NCBI RefSeq assembly: GCF_030813245.1
Contig: NZ_JAUSUA010000001.1
Location: forward strand, 1,172,493 to 1,236,492
DNA: 64,000 bases
Source of the DNA: Alkalicoccobacillus murimartini
GTDB taxonomy: Bacteria > Bacillota > Bacilli > Bacillales > Bacillaceae_D
Direction: 5' to 3'
Shown here one piece after another: positions 35,074-46,089 of the stretch. The notes beneath the pieces were generated by a model. The model ran no database searches and had not been told where the DNA came from. It saw only the letters and a program-made list of their open reading frames with translations. The first letter of the stretch is position 1; every line of letters starts with the position of its first letter. The position numbers and the translations under genes are program-made.

Positions 35074-36480
35074 TTACATGATATGAATTGGAGAACCTAG
35101 TGCAACTTCCGCTGCTTCCATTGTGATTTCACCAAGTGTTGGATGCGCATGAATAGTAAGTGCAATGTCTTCTGCAGTCATACCAGTTTCAATTGCAAGT
35201 CCTAGCTCAGCGATCACGTCAGATGCGTTCACACCAGCAACCTGTGCACCAATTAGTAGTCCGTCTTCTTTACGAGTGATAAGCTTCATGAAGCCTTCAG
35301 TGTCGTTAAGAGATAGAGCACGTCCATTGGCAGCATAAGGGAACTTAGATGCTTTTACATCGTAACCAGCTTCTTTTGCTTCTGCTTCAGTGTAACCAAC
35401 TGTTGCAAGCTCTGGATCAGAGAAACATACAGCAGGGATACCAAGGTAGTCAATCTCAGACTTTTCACCAGAGATAACTTCTGCAGCCACTTTACCTTCA
35501 TAAGAAGCTTTGTGTGCAAGAGCTGGACCTTCAACGATATCACCAATTGCAAAAATGTTCTTAACGCTTGTACGAGTTTGCTTATCGATTTTGATTAGAC
35601 CTCGGTCTGTCATCTCGATACCAATTGCTTCAAGTCCAAGCTCTTCTGTGTTGGCTTTACGTCCAACTGTAACCAATAGGTAATCAGCATCAATTACTTG
35701 CTCTTCACCTTTGATTTCAGCTTTAACTTTTACGCCATCAGCAGACTCTTCCACTCCAAGTGCTTTCGCATCTGTGTGAATTGTTACGTTGTTTTTCTTC
35801 AAGCGTTTTTCAACTAGCTTGGCCATTTGCTTCTCGAATCCAGGAAGAATTTGCTTCGCCCCTTCAACAATAACTACTTCTGCACCAAGATTTGAATAAG
35901 CACCAGCTAATTCAACACCGATGTATCCACCACCGATAACAACCATTTTCTTAGGAACTTCTTTAAGAGCAAGAGCACCAGTAGAACTGATTACACGATC
36001 AGTGAATTTGAAAGATGGAAGTTCAATCGGGCTTGAACCTGTAGCGATGATGCAGTTCTTGAATTTATATGTTGTCGCGCTGTTTTCATCAGCAACTTTA
36101 ACTGTATCTTCAGAAGAGAAGTAAGCTTCTCCTTGAACATAATCAATTTTGTTCCCTTTGAAAAGGCCTTTAACTCCACCAGTTAGTTTATCAACAACTG
36201 ATGATTTCCATTCTTGGACTTTTTCGAAGTTAACAGTAACGTTCTCTGCTACAATTCCGATATCGTCAGAATGTTGAGCCGTGTGAAACTTGTGTCCAGC
36301 TGAGATAAGAGCTTTTGAAGGAATACAACCTACGTTTAGGCAAACTCCACCGATTGTCCCTTTTTCTACAACTGTTACTTTCTGTCCAAGCTGAGCAGCA
36401 CGAATTGCTGCTACATAGCCTCCTGGACCTGAACCAATGACTAGTGTATCTACTTCGTTTGCGAAATCTCCTACAACCAT
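35074..36480 (-). CDS. pdhD: Dihydrolipoamide dehydrogenase (PDH E3)
   Basis: 468-residue flavoprotein. FAD-binding [10 protein letters not shown], redox-active CLNVGC, NAD-binding [11 protein letters not shown] and the C-terminal HAHPT active-site His-Glu dyad are present. It reoxidises dihydrolipoyl groups and passes electrons to NAD in the pyruvate (and possibly 2-oxoglutarate) dehydrogenase complex. GGAGGG from the end of pdhC precedes the ATG at 36480. Confidence 0.97.
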   Translation of the reverse strand: MVVGDFANEVDTLVIGSGPGGYVAAIRAAQLGQKVTVVEKGTIGGVCLNVGCIPSKALISAGHKFHTAQHSDDIGIVAENVTVNFEKVQEWKSSVVDKLTGGVKGLFKGNKIDYVQGEAYFSSEDTVKVADENSATTYKFKNCIIATGSSPIELPSFKFTDRVISSTGALALKEVPKKMVVIGGGYIGVELAGAYSNLGAEVVIVEGAKQILPGFEKQMAKLVEKRLKKNNVTIHTDAKALGVEESADGVKVKAEIKGEEQVIDADYLLVTVGRKANTEELGLEAIGIEMTDRGLIKIDKQTRTSVKNIFAIGDIVEGPALAHKASYEGKVAAEVISGEKSEIDYLGIPAVCFSDPELATVGYTEAEAKEAGYDVKASKFPYAANGRALSLNDTEGFMKLITRKEDGLLIGAQVAGVNASDVIAELGLAIETGMTAEDIALTIHAHPTLGEITMEAAEVALGSPIHIM

Positions 36481-36484
36481 TTGT

Positions 36485-37771
36485 TTAACCCTCCATTAAA
36501 AGTAATTGTGGATCGTTTAACAAGCGTTTTACGTGATTGACTGCGTTTTGTGCTGTTACTCCATCAATTAGACGGTGATCATAACTGAATGAAAGTGCAA
36601 GCATTGTTGCCACAACAATTTCCCCGTTTTTCACAACTGCTTTGTCTTCAATACGACCAATACCAAGAATAGCTACTTCCGGATGGTTGATTACTGGTGT
36701 GAACCACTGTCCACGAGCTGAACCAAGGTTAGAGATCGTGATTGATCCGCCTTTCATTTCAGCGCCAGAAAGTTTACCATCACGTGCTTTAACAGCTAGA
36801 TCATTGATGTTATCAGCAAGCTCATAGATAGACTTACGATCAGCATTTTTCACAACTGGTACAACAAGACCTTGCTCTGTATCAGCAGCGATACCGATAT
36901 TAAAGTACTTCTTGTAAACAATCTCTTGTGCATCGTCATCAATAGAAGCATTAAGTGCTGGATACTTCTTGATAGCTGATGTTAGAGCTTTTACAACGTA
37001 AGGAAGGTACGTAAGCTTTGTGCCTTGTTCAGCCGCTTGCTCTTTGTACTGCTTACGATGAGAAACAAGATTTGTTACTTCAATCTCATCCAAGTGTGTT
37101 ACGTGTGGAGCTGTGTGCTTAGAGTTAACCATTGCTTTAGCAATAGCCTTACGAATTCCTTTAAGTGGAACACGCTCTTCAAGCTCTTCAGAAGATGCTG
37201 CTGGAGCAGATGTAGATGCAGAAGAAGTTGCTTTTTCTTCTTTCTCTTCAGATGCTTCTGTAGATGCTGATGGTTGATCACCAGACAGATACGCTTCAAT
37301 ATCTTCTTTAAGAACTCGTCCGTTTTTACCAGAACCACTTACAGCTTGGATTTTAACGTCTTTCTCACGAGCAAATTTACGTACAGAAGGCATAGCGATT
37401 ACACGACTGTCATCGTTACTATCTTCTAATTTAGCTTCTTTTGAAGTATCTGCAGATTTCTCTTCTTTAGAAGATGTTTCTTCTTTAGAAGCTTCCTCTT
37501 TAGGCTCTTCTTTAGAAGGTGTTGCATCACCAGAACCATCATCAATTGTTAGGATTACATCTCCTACAACACTAACCGTTCCTTCTTCAACCTTAACTTC
37601 AATGATTTTACCGTCAATTGGAGAAGGAAGTTCAACAACAGATTTGTCGTTTTGTACTTCTAAAAGGATATCATCCTCTTTTACTTCGTCTCCTGCTTTA
37701 ACAAACCATTTAACGATTTCACCTTCGTGGATACCTTCTCCCACTTCAGGAAGTTTATATTCATATGCCAA
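36485..37771 (-). CDS. pdhC: Dihydrolipoamide acetyltransferase (PDH E2)
   Basis: 428-residue E2: one lipoyl domain (lipoyl Lys in QNDKSVVEL, about 41), an acidic and alanine/serine-rich linker, an E1/E3-binding domain ([11 protein letters not shown], about 127-160) and a catalytic domain ending with DHRLIDG. TTG 37771 aligns with the Met of B. subtilis MAFEFKLP and has AGGAGG 9 nt upstream; TTG 37777 is too close. The core scaffold of the PDH complex. Confidence 0.96.
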   Translation of the reverse strand: MAYEYKLPEVGEGIHEGEIVKWFVKAGDEVKEDDILLEVQNDKSVVELPSPIDGKIIEVKVEEGTVSVVGDVILTIDDGSGDATPSKEEPKEEASKEETSSKEEKSADTSKEAKLEDSNDDSRVIAMPSVRKFAREKDVKIQAVSGSGKNGRVLKEDIEAYLSGDQPSASTEASEEKEEKATSSASTSAPAASSEELEERVPLKGIRKAIAKAMVNSKHTAPHVTHLDEIEVTNLVSHRKQYKEQAAEQGTKLTYLPYVVKALTSAIKKYPALNASIDDDAQEIVYKKYFNIGIAADTEQGLVVPVVKNADRKSIYELADNINDLAVKARDGKLSGAEMKGGSITISNLGSARGQWFTPVINHPEVAILGIGRIEDKAVVKNGEIVVATMLALSFSYDHRLIDGVTAQNAVNHVKRLLNDPQLLLMEG

Positions 37772-37788
37772 GCTCAAGCGCCTCCTTC

Positions 37789-37816
37789 ATTATACCTTGA
37801 TTTCTTTTCGTGTAAA
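37789..37816 (-). promoter_or_regulatory. Candidate internal promoter before pdhC
   Basis: TTTACA (37811-37816) and TATAAT (37789-37794), 16 bp apart, read on the minus strand. The expected start point falls on or near the pdhC ribosome site, so transcripts would have a very short leader. A separate pdhC promoter is known in B. subtilis. Confidence 0.55.
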
Positions 37817-37920
37817 AGGAAAGAACGACACCAAGTGACAGATATTCGACATGCACAACACAGACAAATACCTTATCACCGAGTTTCGTTTCCTTTTTTG
37901 CTAAGAGCCTTACTATTTAA

Positions 37921-38898
37921 TTAAAAGTTCACAACTTCTTTTGCTTTTTCAACGATATCTTTATGGTTAGGCAACCATAGATCTTCAGCTGTAGCAAAAG
38001 CATAAACTGTGTCAGGTGCTGTAATACGTAGTACTGGTGCTTCAAGTGAAAGAATCGCACGTTCAGTGATTTCAGCAACCACATTAGCAGCAATACCTGC
38101 TTGCTTTTGTGCTTCTTGAACAACAATTGCACGGTTTGTTTTTTCAACAGAAGCAATTACTGTTTCAACATCAAACGGGCTAACTGTCATCAAATCAATC
38201 ACTTCTGCTTCGATTCCATCTTCAGCAAGCTCTTCAGCCGCTTTAAGTGAAGCTTGTACCATTGCGCCATAAGCAACAATTGTAATATCTTTACCTTCGC
38301 GTTTGATGTCTGCTTTTCCAAGCTCAATTGTGTACTCTTCCTCAGGAACTTCTTGACGGAAAGAGCGATACAATTTCATGTGCTCAAGGAAAACAACAGG
38401 ATCATTATCACGAATAGAAGAAATGATTAATCCTTTTGCATCATAAGGGTTTGAAGGAATAACAACTTTAAGACCAGGAGTCTGAGCCATAAGACCTTCT
38501 AGTGAATCAGCATGCATCTCAGGTGTTTTTACACCGCCACCAAATGGTGAACGAATTGTAATCGGCATAGTTTGCTTGCCACCTGAACGGTAACGCCAGC
38601 GAGACATTTGTCCAGCAACAGAATCAAATACTTCGAATACAAATCCGAAGAATTGAATTTCCATAACAGGGCGGTGATCAGTTAAAGCAAGTCCAATTGC
38701 CAACCCACCAATACCAGACTCAGCAAGTGGTGTATCAAATACACGATCTTCGCCGAATTCCTTTTGAAGGTTTTCAGTTACACGGAATACTCCACCGTTA
38801 TTACCTACATCTTCACCAAAAACAAGTACATCTTCGTTTGCTTTAAGCTCATTACGAAGACCATCCGTAATGGCTTGAGCCATTGTCCAATTACCCAT
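37921..38898 (-). CDS. pdhB: Pyruvate dehydrogenase E1 beta subunit
   Basis: 325-residue E1 beta, full length, highly similar to B. subtilis PdhB ([44 protein letters not shown]). It binds ThDP together with PdhA and decarboxylates pyruvate. Only 3 nt separate it from pdhA. A 149-bp gap, with no terminator but with a candidate promoter, separates it from pdhC. Confidence 0.97.
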   Translation of the reverse strand: MGNWTMAQAITDGLRNELKANEDVLVFGEDVGNNGGVFRVTENLQKEFGEDRVFDTPLAESGIGGLAIGLALTDHRPVMEIQFFGFVFEVFDSVAGQMSRWRYRSGGKQTMPITIRSPFGGGVKTPEMHADSLEGLMAQTPGLKVVIPSNPYDAKGLIISSIRDNDPVVFLEHMKLYRSFRQEVPEEEYTIELGKADIKREGKDITIVAYGAMVQASLKAAEELAEDGIEAEVIDLMTVSPFDVETVIASVEKTNRAIVVQEAQKQAGIAANVVAEITERAILSLEAPVLRITAPDTVYAFATAEDLWLPNHKDIVEKAKEVVNF

Positions 38899-38901
38899 GA
38901 C

Positions 38902-40398
<1,497 letters not shown>

Positions 40399-41049
40399 TT
40401 AGCTGAATTCAACATCCAGATCAGCAGATTCATAAAATGACTTTTTCGCTTCGTTGTATGTATCCGTATGGCTATTAAACGTCTCAGTTGCTTCTGTAAT
40501 TTCATTGTATTTTTCATTAACTAATTCGATTTGCTCTTCTAACTGACTTACATCAAGATCTTCTTGGCCTAACAACTCATACAATTGCTGATCAAGGTCT
40601 AAAGACTCTTCATACAGACTGTATAAGGTATTGTAGCTCTCGTAACGGTTATCCATCGCTTCTTGTACATCACTTGCCAGGTTTCTTGTGTCTTCGTTCT
40701 CAATATTCTCAAATTCAGATTCTGCTTTTGAAGCTTCTTCATAGCCTGCTTCAATTCCCGCCTTCTCATCTTCAATCATTTCGCGTCTTGTTTCGACAGA
40801 CTCTAATGCTTGATTTGTTAATGTAACAATAGAATCAAAATCATCCATACCAAGCTCAATGATTTCATCGTACCATGTTTGCTCCTGTTGTTCCGCTTCT
40901 TGTAAAGGGGCTTGTTGCTCTGCAAATACAGCCTCTTCTTCTACTGCTGTTTCAAAATGAGTATGAATGGTTTCCTCTGGATTTGAACTACACGCTGTCA
41001 GCACCACACCGAGCGAAACAGCGGAAAGCATGCCTATCATTTTTTTCAT
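40399..41049 (-). CDS. ykyA: YkyA-like putative cell-wall-associated lipoprotein
   Basis: 216-residue lipoprotein: signal with lipobox LTACSS (about 18-23), then a long acidic coiled-coil-rich body. It matches YkyA in size and position (between def and pdhA). The family is predicted to bind the cell wall; its function is unknown. ATG 41049 has AGGAGG 9 nt upstream; the longer start at 41112 would bury the signal peptide. Confidence 0.85.
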   Translation of the reverse strand: MKKMIGMLSAVSLGVVLTACSSNPEETIHTHFETAVEEEAVFAEQQAPLQEAEQQEQTWYDEIIELGMDDFDSIVTLTNQALESVETRREMIEDEKAGIEAGYEEASKAESEFENIENEDTRNLASDVQEAMDNRYESYNTLYSLYEESLDLDQQLYELLGQEDLDVSQLEEQIELVNEKYNEITEATETFNSHTDTYNEAKKSFYESADLDVEFS

Positions 41050-41175
41050 CTTATAACTCCTCCTATTTGTTGCACCCTCTAAATTTTGACACATTACAAG
41101 AAAGAACGTCAATGCAAAAGGGAAGAAAGAATTAATTCATTATGGGCATACGTCCAGCCATAATTTTTTGTTGTG

Positions 41176-41184
41176 CATATGGTA
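41176..41184 (+). promoter_or_regulatory. Sigma-K-like -10 element for the YjcZ-type gene
   Basis: CATATGGTA fits the mother-cell sigma-K -10 pattern CATANNNTA, about 47 bp upstream of the start codon. No convincing AC -35 at the right distance was found. Confidence 0.3.
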
Positions 41185-41230
41185 AGAGTGAATCGTCTAG
41201 TAGGCGATATACTAAAGGAGGTTTTTTAAC

Positions 41231-41407
41231 ATGGGTTACGGATACGGTGGACACTGCAATGAATGTTACGATCCTTGTGGATATGGATACGGCGGTCATG
41301 GTGGCGGATATGAAAAAGGTGGAAACAACGGTTTTGCTTTAATCGTAGTCCTTTTCATCCTATTAATTATCGTAGGTGCTTGTGGACTTGGCGGAGGATA
41401 CAAATAA
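41231..41407 (+). CDS. YjcZ family sporulation peptide
   Basis: 58-residue peptide: an N-terminal Gly/Tyr/Cys-rich part ([20 protein letters not shown]) and one C-terminal membrane helix [14 protein letters not shown] ending in GGGYK. This is the YjcZ-family pattern, small membrane peptides made during sporulation. AAAGGAGG 10 nt upstream is a very strong ribosome site. The role is unknown. Confidence 0.85.
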   Translation: MGYGYGGHCNECYDPCGYGYGGHGGGYEKGGNNGFALIVVLFILLIIVGACGLGGGYK

Positions 41408-41422
41408 ACCGGAAGTAACAAT

Positions 41423-41441
41423 TAGGGGCGTTTGGCCCCTA
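41423..41441 (+). terminator. Weak terminator hairpin after the YjcZ-type gene
   Basis: TAGGGGC/GCCCCTA hairpin with only a short T-rich tail. Confidence 0.45.
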
Positions 41442-41524
41442 TTACATAGATGATTATTCGAATTCACTTGCTATTTCTCTTACTTCTTTTTAAAGTATAG
41501 CTAGAGATTAAAGGAGTGAAACCA

Positions 41525-42061
41525 ATGTTAACATCAGAAGATATTGTACGCGAGGGAGATCCGGTTCTAAGAAAAGTAGCTGAACCTGTTACTTTACCTC
41601 CATCTACAGAAGATATTGCAACATTAAATGACATGCTTGATTACTTAATAAATAGCCAAGACCCCGAGATTGCGGAAAAGTATGAGTTACGTCCAGGTAT
41701 CGGGATCGCTGCCCCACAAATCGGAGTATCTAAGCGTATGTTTGCCCTTCATCTAACAGACGAAAAAGAAAACGAATATAGTTTAGGTTTAATTAATCCT
41801 AGAATTATTAGTCACTCAGTTGAAGAAACACACCTTGAGGATGGAGAAGGCTGCTTATCTGTAGACCGTGCAATTGAAGGAGCGGTTCCAAGATATTCAC
41901 GTGTTACGATAAAAGCCACTACAATTGACGGTGAAGAGATTCAGCTTCGCTTACGCGGCATCGCAGCAATTGCTTTTCAACACGAACTCGACCATTTAAA
42001 TGGAATTATGTTTTATGATCGCATTGAAGGATTTGAAGACCCATACAAAAAAGAGCTGTAA
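41525..42061 (+). CDS. def: Peptide deformylase
   Basis: 178-residue deformylase with all three motifs: GIGIAAPQIG, GEGCLSVD and HELDHLNG. The metal ligands are the Cys of motif 2 and the two His of motif 3. It removes the formyl group from nascent N-terminal Met. ATG 41525 has AAAGGAG 8 nt upstream; the start at 41516 lacks proper spacing. It corresponds to the B. subtilis YkrB/DefB type and has its own terminator. Confidence 0.96.
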   Translation: MLTSEDIVREGDPVLRKVAEPVTLPPSTEDIATLNDMLDYLINSQDPEIAEKYELRPGIGIAAPQIGVSKRMFALHLTDEKENEYSLGLINPRIISHSVEETHLEDGEGCLSVDRAIEGAVPRYSRVTIKATTIDGEEIQLRLRGIAAIAFQHELDHLNGIMFYDRIEGFEDPYKKEL

Positions 42062-42067
42062 CGAATT

Positions 42068-42092
42068 AGAGGCGGTTATCGCCTCTTTTTTT
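42068..42092 (+). terminator. Terminator of def
   Basis: AGAGGCG/CGCCTCT hairpin with a seven-T run. Confidence 0.85.
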
Positions 42093-42204
42093 GTGCTTGT
42101 TTATCTATATTTTACCTGAGACATTCTACTAAGAGATACACATACTACAGTTACATGATTTTATACACTAACTAAATGTTTATTTGGTGGAAAGGAGTCC
42201 AATA

Positions 42205-42282
42205 ATGCTACGTAAACTTAAAAAAAAGCTAATAAAAAGCTGTCGAAATCTATTACCTAAAAATCGTCTCATAGAGGTTTAA
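42205..42282 (+). CDS. Candidate 25-residue basic peptide
   Basis: ATG 42205 follows AAAGGAG with ideal spacing and opens a 25-codon frame. The product begins MLRKLKKKLIKSC and ends NRLIEV: strongly basic, with one cysteine and amphipathic helix potential. No relative is recognised. It lies alone between the def terminator and rpoY. The ribosome site is the main evidence, so this is a candidate only. Confidence 0.4.
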   Translation: MLRKLKKKLIKSCRNLLPKNRLIEV

Positions 42283-42422
42283 AGCAAGCTTTTTATGATT
42301 AAACTAACAATCTGTAGAGCTGGTTTTCTGCATGAATTTAAGCTTTCTTAAAAAGAATCAATGAAATAAATGGGGCATTGCTTTATAATGAGTGTTAAAC
42401 AATGTCTAAGGAGAGGTAAGAA

Positions 42423-42635
42423 ATGAGTATATTTAAAGTATTTTTTCAAGAAACAGCAAATGAAGTGCCTGTGCGTGAATGGACCAAGTCTGTTTATGTT
42501 GAAGGGGAATCAGAAGCAGACGTTCGCAAAAAGCTCGCTTCACGTCAATATAATATTGAATTTGTAACAGTACTCTCTGGAGCTCATCTTGAATATGAGC
42601 AGAATCAAGAAGATTTCAAAACGGAGACTGTGTAA
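42423..42635 (+). CDS. rpoY: RNA polymerase epsilon subunit
   Basis: 70-residue YkzG/RpoY matching B. subtilis throughout (KVFFQETANEVPVRE, NIEFVTVLSGAHLEYEQ). It binds the RNA polymerase core as the epsilon subunit. GGAGAGG precedes the ATG. It is directly upstream of rnjA (3 nt between stop and start), the conserved Firmicutes pair. Confidence 0.95.
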   Translation: MSIFKVFFQETANEVPVREWTKSVYVEGESEADVRKKLASRQYNIEFVTVLSGAHLEYEQNQEDFKTETV

Positions 42636-42638
42636 TTA

Positions 42639-44306
42639 ATGAAACAAACAAAAAATAACCAAACAGCCGTATTTGCATTAGGCGGCTTAGGCGAAATTGG
42701 TAAAAATACCTACGCAGTTCAGTTTCAGGATGAAATTATTTTAATCGATGCTGGAATTATGTTTCCAGAGGACGAACTTCTCGGCATCGATTATGTCATT
42801 CCTGACTATACGTATCTCGTTAAAAACGAAGATAAAATAAAAGGGCTATTTATTACTCACGGACACGAGGATCATATTGGTGGTGTCCCATACCTTTTAA
42901 AAGCGATTAATGTTCCGATCTATGGAGGCAAACTGGCTTTAGGATTATTAAAAGGTAAGCTAGAAGAGCATGGTCTGCTTCGTTCAGCTAAACTTCATGA
43001 AATTCATGAAGATGAGGTTATTAAATTCACTAAAACCTCTGTTTCATTTTTCCGTACAACCCATAGTATTCCTGATGCATATGGAATCGTTGTAAAGACG
43101 CCTCCAGGTAATATTGTACATACAGGTGACTTTAAGTTTGATTTTACTCCTGTTGGCGAACCTGCCAATTTAACCAAAATGGCAAAAATCGGTGAAGAAG
43201 GTGTACTTTGCCTACTTTCAGATAGTACAAATAGTGAGATCCCTGAGTTCACAATGTCTGAACGTAAAGTCGGAGAAAGCATTGATGGGGTTTTCCGTAA
43301 AGTTGATGGCCGTATTATCTTTGCTACGTTCGCATCAAATATTCATCGCTTGCAACAAGTGATAGAATCGGCTGTTATTCATGGTCGAAAAGTTGCTGTA
43401 TTTGGACGCAGCATGGAGTCAGCTATAAATATCGGACAAGACCTTGGATATATCTCTGCACCCAAAAATACATTCATTGATTATTCACAGCTAAATAAGC
43501 TTCCTGATAGTCAGGTAGTTATTCTTTGCACAGGTAGCCAAGGTGAGCCAATGGCCGCCCTATCACGCATTGCATTTGGCACACATCGTCAAATTCAAAT
43601 TATTCCTGGTGATACGGTTGTATTCTCTTCTTCACCTATTCCAGGGAATACATTAAGTGTAAGCAAAACAATTAACCAGTTATATCGTGCAGGAGCAAAC
43701 GTTATTCACGGACCATTAAGTGACATCCATACGTCTGGACACGGTGGTCAAGAAGAACAGAAACTAATGCTTCGACTGATGAAACCTAAGTACTTCCTTC
43801 CTATTCACGGGGAGTACAGAATGATGAAAATGCACATCAAGCTTGCTCAAGACTGTGGTGTAGCTCCAGAGAACTGCTTTATCATGGATAACGGCGATGT
43901 ACTTGCCCTTCACCCCGATGAAGCCGGTGTGACTGGTAAGGTCCCTTCAGGCTCTGTGTATGTAGATGGAAACGGGATTGGTGACATTGGTAATATAGTT
44001 CTTCGCGACAGAAGAATCCTTTCTGAAGAAGGATTGGTTATCATTGTAGTCAGCTTAAACATGAAAGAATTTAAGGTGACAGCTGGACCTGATATCATTT
44101 CTCGTGGGTTTGTGTACATGCGTGAATCGAGTGATCTGATCTACGAAGCTCAGAAGCTACTTGCTAAACACTTAAACAATGTAATGGATCGCAAAACGAC
44201 TCAATGGTCTGAAATCAAAAATGAATTGGCCGATACACTTGGGCCATTCCTATATGAGCGAACAAAACGTAAACCAATGATTCTTCCGATTATCATGGAA
44301 ATATAA
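42639..44306 (+). CDS. rnjA: Ribonuclease J1
   Basis: 555-residue metallo-beta-lactamase/beta-CASP nuclease. Zn-binding [10 protein letters not shown] (about 73-82), the HTGDFKFD motif, the beta-CASP FASNIHR region and a C-terminal dimer domain are complete. It degrades and matures mRNA and rRNA with 5'-3' exo- and endonuclease activity. It is in an operon with rpoY, and a C-module palindrome lies 45 bp downstream. Confidence 0.97.
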   Translation: MKQTKNNQTAVFALGGLGEIGKNTYAVQFQDEIILIDAGIMFPEDELLGIDYVIPDYTYLVKNEDKIKGLFITHGHEDHIGGVPYLLKAINVPIYGGKLALGLLKGKLEEHGLLRSAKLHEIHEDEVIKFTKTSVSFFRTTHSIPDAYGIVVKTPPGNIVHTGDFKFDFTPVGEPANLTKMAKIGEEGVLCLLSDSTNSEIPEFTMSERKVGESIDGVFRKVDGRIIFATFASNIHRLQQVIESAVIHGRKVAVFGRSMESAINIGQDLGYISAPKNTFIDYSQLNKLPDSQVVILCTGSQGEPMAALSRIAFGTHRQIQIIPGDTVVFSSSPIPGNTLSVSKTINQLYRAGANVIHGPLSDIHTSGHGGQEEQKLMLRLMKPKYFLPIHGEYRMMKMHIKLAQDCGVAPENCFIMDNGDVLALHPDEAGVTGKVPSGSVYVDGNGIGDIGNIVLRDRRILSEEGLVIIVVSLNMKEFKVTAGPDIISRGFVYMRESSDLIYEAQKLLAKHLNNVMDRKTTQWSEIKNELADTLGPFLYERTKRKPMILPIIMEI

Positions 44307-44329
44307 GCATTCAACATCATAACGAAGAG

Positions 44330-44600
44330 ACTAAGACAAAACTCTTCTAATAAAAAAAGGGCCGAACAATGATGACACATCGTTGTTCGGCCCTTTTATA
44401 TAATAAAGCGGAAGAGGCGGTTGCCGCTCCAGAATCACAAGGAGGGTTCAGAGGTTACCCGAATTTGGGTTCTAGTTATCGCTCCCGAAAATGGGGGCAC
44501 GCTTACCGCGGGAAGGCATTGAACGAACCGGGCAAGCCCGTTCATTTCAATACGCCTTTTTATCCCGCAGGTGTCGGCCCTCCATTTTCGTCCGCTGGTT
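44330..44600 (+). repeat. Composite structured repeat, copy 4 (tag, C, B)
   Basis: Tag GAGACTAAGACAAAACTC (about 44327-44344) is followed by palindrome C (44352-44399) and module B (44445-44550). Inside B, CCCGAATTTGGG and GCTCCC..GGGGGC form small hairpins. A long nested hairpin joins GCGGGA (44508-44513) to TCCCGC, with inner pairs AGGC/GCCT, ATTGAA/TTCAAT and GAAC.GGGC/GCCCGTTC. No A module follows. The 90-codon frame at 44369-44641 is a read-through of the repeat. Confidence 0.75.
44352..44399 (+). terminator. C-module palindrome as rnjA terminator
   Basis: AAAAAGGGCCGAACAATGATG pairs with CATCGTTGTTCGGCCCTTTT (one G-U), giving a strong stem with a T-run. Confidence 0.85.
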
Positions 44601-44660
44601 TATTTGTTGGTGAACGAATTTCTGTGGCAGGTAGAGATTGAAGTGCCGTTTTTCACACAA

Positions 44661-44693
44661 AGAAGAACCGAACGAAACGCACGGTTCTTCTTC
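44661..44693 (-). terminator. Terminator of ykuV
   Basis: AAGAAGAACCG/CGGTTCTTCTT stem just beyond the ykuV stop, with T-rich sequence downstream on the minus strand. Confidence 0.75.
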
Positions 44694-44701
44694 TCTTAAC
44701 T

Positions 44702-45154
44702 CTATTCTTTAATACCTAATACTCGGTTCACACGTTTTGTTAGCATTTTCATGCCGCCGCCACCTGCTTGGAAATGGCGAAGTTGACCTTCTTCATCGAA
44801 TACATAATAAGCAGGTACGTATTCATTTTCAAACGCGTCTGTTAATTTATGTTCGTTATCAACAAAGATTGGTTGGTCAATGCTATGCTCAGCAGCAACT
44901 TTTTTAATCTCTTCAATATCTAAGTCCTTTTCAGAACGAGGCATATGAACGGCAATAACATTAAGCTGATCTTTATAGTTATCACGGAATTCATTTACAT
45001 TTGGCATTGCTTCCTTACATAGTCCACAGCTAACAGACCAAAAATGAATCAATGTTGGTTTTGTCCCAACAAGGTCTTCTTTTGTTAGCTGACCATTTAA
45101 CCATTCTGTTGCGCCATTTAGTTCAGGCATTTGTGAACGTAGTTTTAAAGCCAT
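44702..45154 (-). CDS. ykuV: Thiol-disulfide oxidoreductase YkuV
   Basis: 150-residue TlpA/ResA-like thioredoxin-fold protein without signal peptide. The redox site is WSVSCGLCKE (CGLC, about 42-45), the cis-Pro loop is VPAYYVF, and the match to B. subtilis YkuV extends to AGGGGMKMLTKRVNRVL. A cytosolic thiol reductase, perhaps serving the peroxiredoxin YkuU encoded immediately upstream. Confidence 0.93.
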   Translation of the reverse strand: MALKLRSQMPELNGATEWLNGQLTKEDLVGTKPTLIHFWSVSCGLCKEAMPNVNEFRDNYKDQLNVIAVHMPRSEKDLDIEEIKKVAAEHSIDQPIFVDNEHKLTDAFENEYVPAYYVFDEEGQLRHFQAGGGGMKMLTKRVNRVLGIKE

Positions 45155-45180
45155 GTAGCGTCATCTCCCTTTAATTTGAT

Positions 45181-45220
45181 AAAAAGAAAAGGCCTAACAA
45201 TAGAACTGCTAGACCTTTTC
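45181..45220 (-). terminator. Intercistronic hairpin between ykuU and ykuV
   Basis: AAAAGGTCTAGCA/TGTTAGGCCTTTT stem and a T-rich tail on the minus strand, within the 82-bp gap. It would let part of the ykuU transcript end before ykuV. Confidence 0.6.
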
Positions 45221-45236
45221 ATCAACTCTTATTAGC

Positions 45237-45782
45237 TTATAGAGTTGCTTGACCTGGCTTCCAGTTTGCTGGGCAAAGGCCACCAGTTTGAAGTGCTTGT
45301 AGTACACGAAGTGTTTCATCTACATCGCGACCAATGTCGTTGTGGTTTACAACGGAATATTTAAGCTCGCCTTCTGGGCTAATGATGAATAGTCCACGAA
45401 GTGCAATACCTTCATCTTCAATTAATACACCATACTCACGAGAGATGGAGTGGTTAGTATCAGCAGCAAGTGAGTAGTTTAAGTCACCAAGACCATTTTC
45501 ATCACGTGATGTGTTGATCCATGCTTTGTGTGTGTGAACTGTGTCAGTAGATACTCCAACAATAACAGCATCTAGATCTTCAAATTCATCGTTACGGTCA
45601 CTCATTGATGTGATTTCCGTAGGACACACAAATGTGAAATCCATTGGATAGAAGAAAAGAACAGTCCACTTATCGTTTTTCATGTTCTCTTCAAGACTAA
45701 CTCGTCCAAATTCTTTGTTCGGGAAAACAGCCTCCATATCAAATCGTGGTGCCTGTTTACCTACCATACGTTTATCAGACAT
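45237..45782 (-). CDS. ykuU: 2-Cys peroxiredoxin YkuU
   Basis: 181-residue AhpC/TSA peroxiredoxin. The peroxidatic Cys is in FTFVCPTEIT (about 52) and the resolving Cys in GGLCPANWKPG near the C-terminus. It reduces hydrogen peroxide and organic peroxides in the cytosol. GAGGAATT precedes ATG 45782. Same order as in B. subtilis (ykuT-ykuU-ykuV). Confidence 0.95.
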   Translation of the reverse strand: MSDKRMVGKQAPRFDMEAVFPNKEFGRVSLEENMKNDKWTVLFFYPMDFTFVCPTEITSMSDRNDEFEDLDAVIVGVSTDTVHTHKAWINTSRDENGLGDLNYSLAADTNHSISREYGVLIEDEGIALRGLFIISPEGELKYSVVNHNDIGRDVDETLRVLQALQTGGLCPANWKPGQATL

Positions 45783-46089
45783 TCATAATTCCTCCTTCAA
45801 CTGAATCAAAACTTTCTACCTTTGTTATTATAAAAGACACACTATTTTTAGTCAATATTAAATAATAATGAATTTAAATTAGTGCAACCCTTTTTAATAA
45901 GCTCTACAGTGTAGTGTACCCACTATATCAATGGATAAACTCATTCTGTGTTTATAATTATACTTCTTTTCCGTTCATTAAGAAAACAATATGCTTTCAT
46001 TTTCTCATTAGTCATCATTTGAGATTCTCATGTGCCTATGCTACGATTTAAAGCGTTAATGATTAATGTATATGTTGTAGGAGCTGATG
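45783..46089. other. ykuU-ykuT divergent intergenic region
   Basis: About 305 bp, AT-rich, without open frames. A TTATTATAAAAG stretch near 45825 only loosely resembles a PerR box. No operator could be defined. Confidence 0.4.

Noticed and set aside
37099..37338. 79-codon frame within pdhC
   Set aside because: A frame-shifted shadow of the E2 linker, rich in Leu/Lys from repetitive codons.
44369..44641. 90-codon frame downstream of rnjA
   Set aside because: Starts inside the terminator palindrome and reads through module B; no family resemblance.
45783..46089. PerR box controlling the peroxiredoxin ykuU
   Set aside because: The TTATTATAA-like stretch lacks the symmetric second half.
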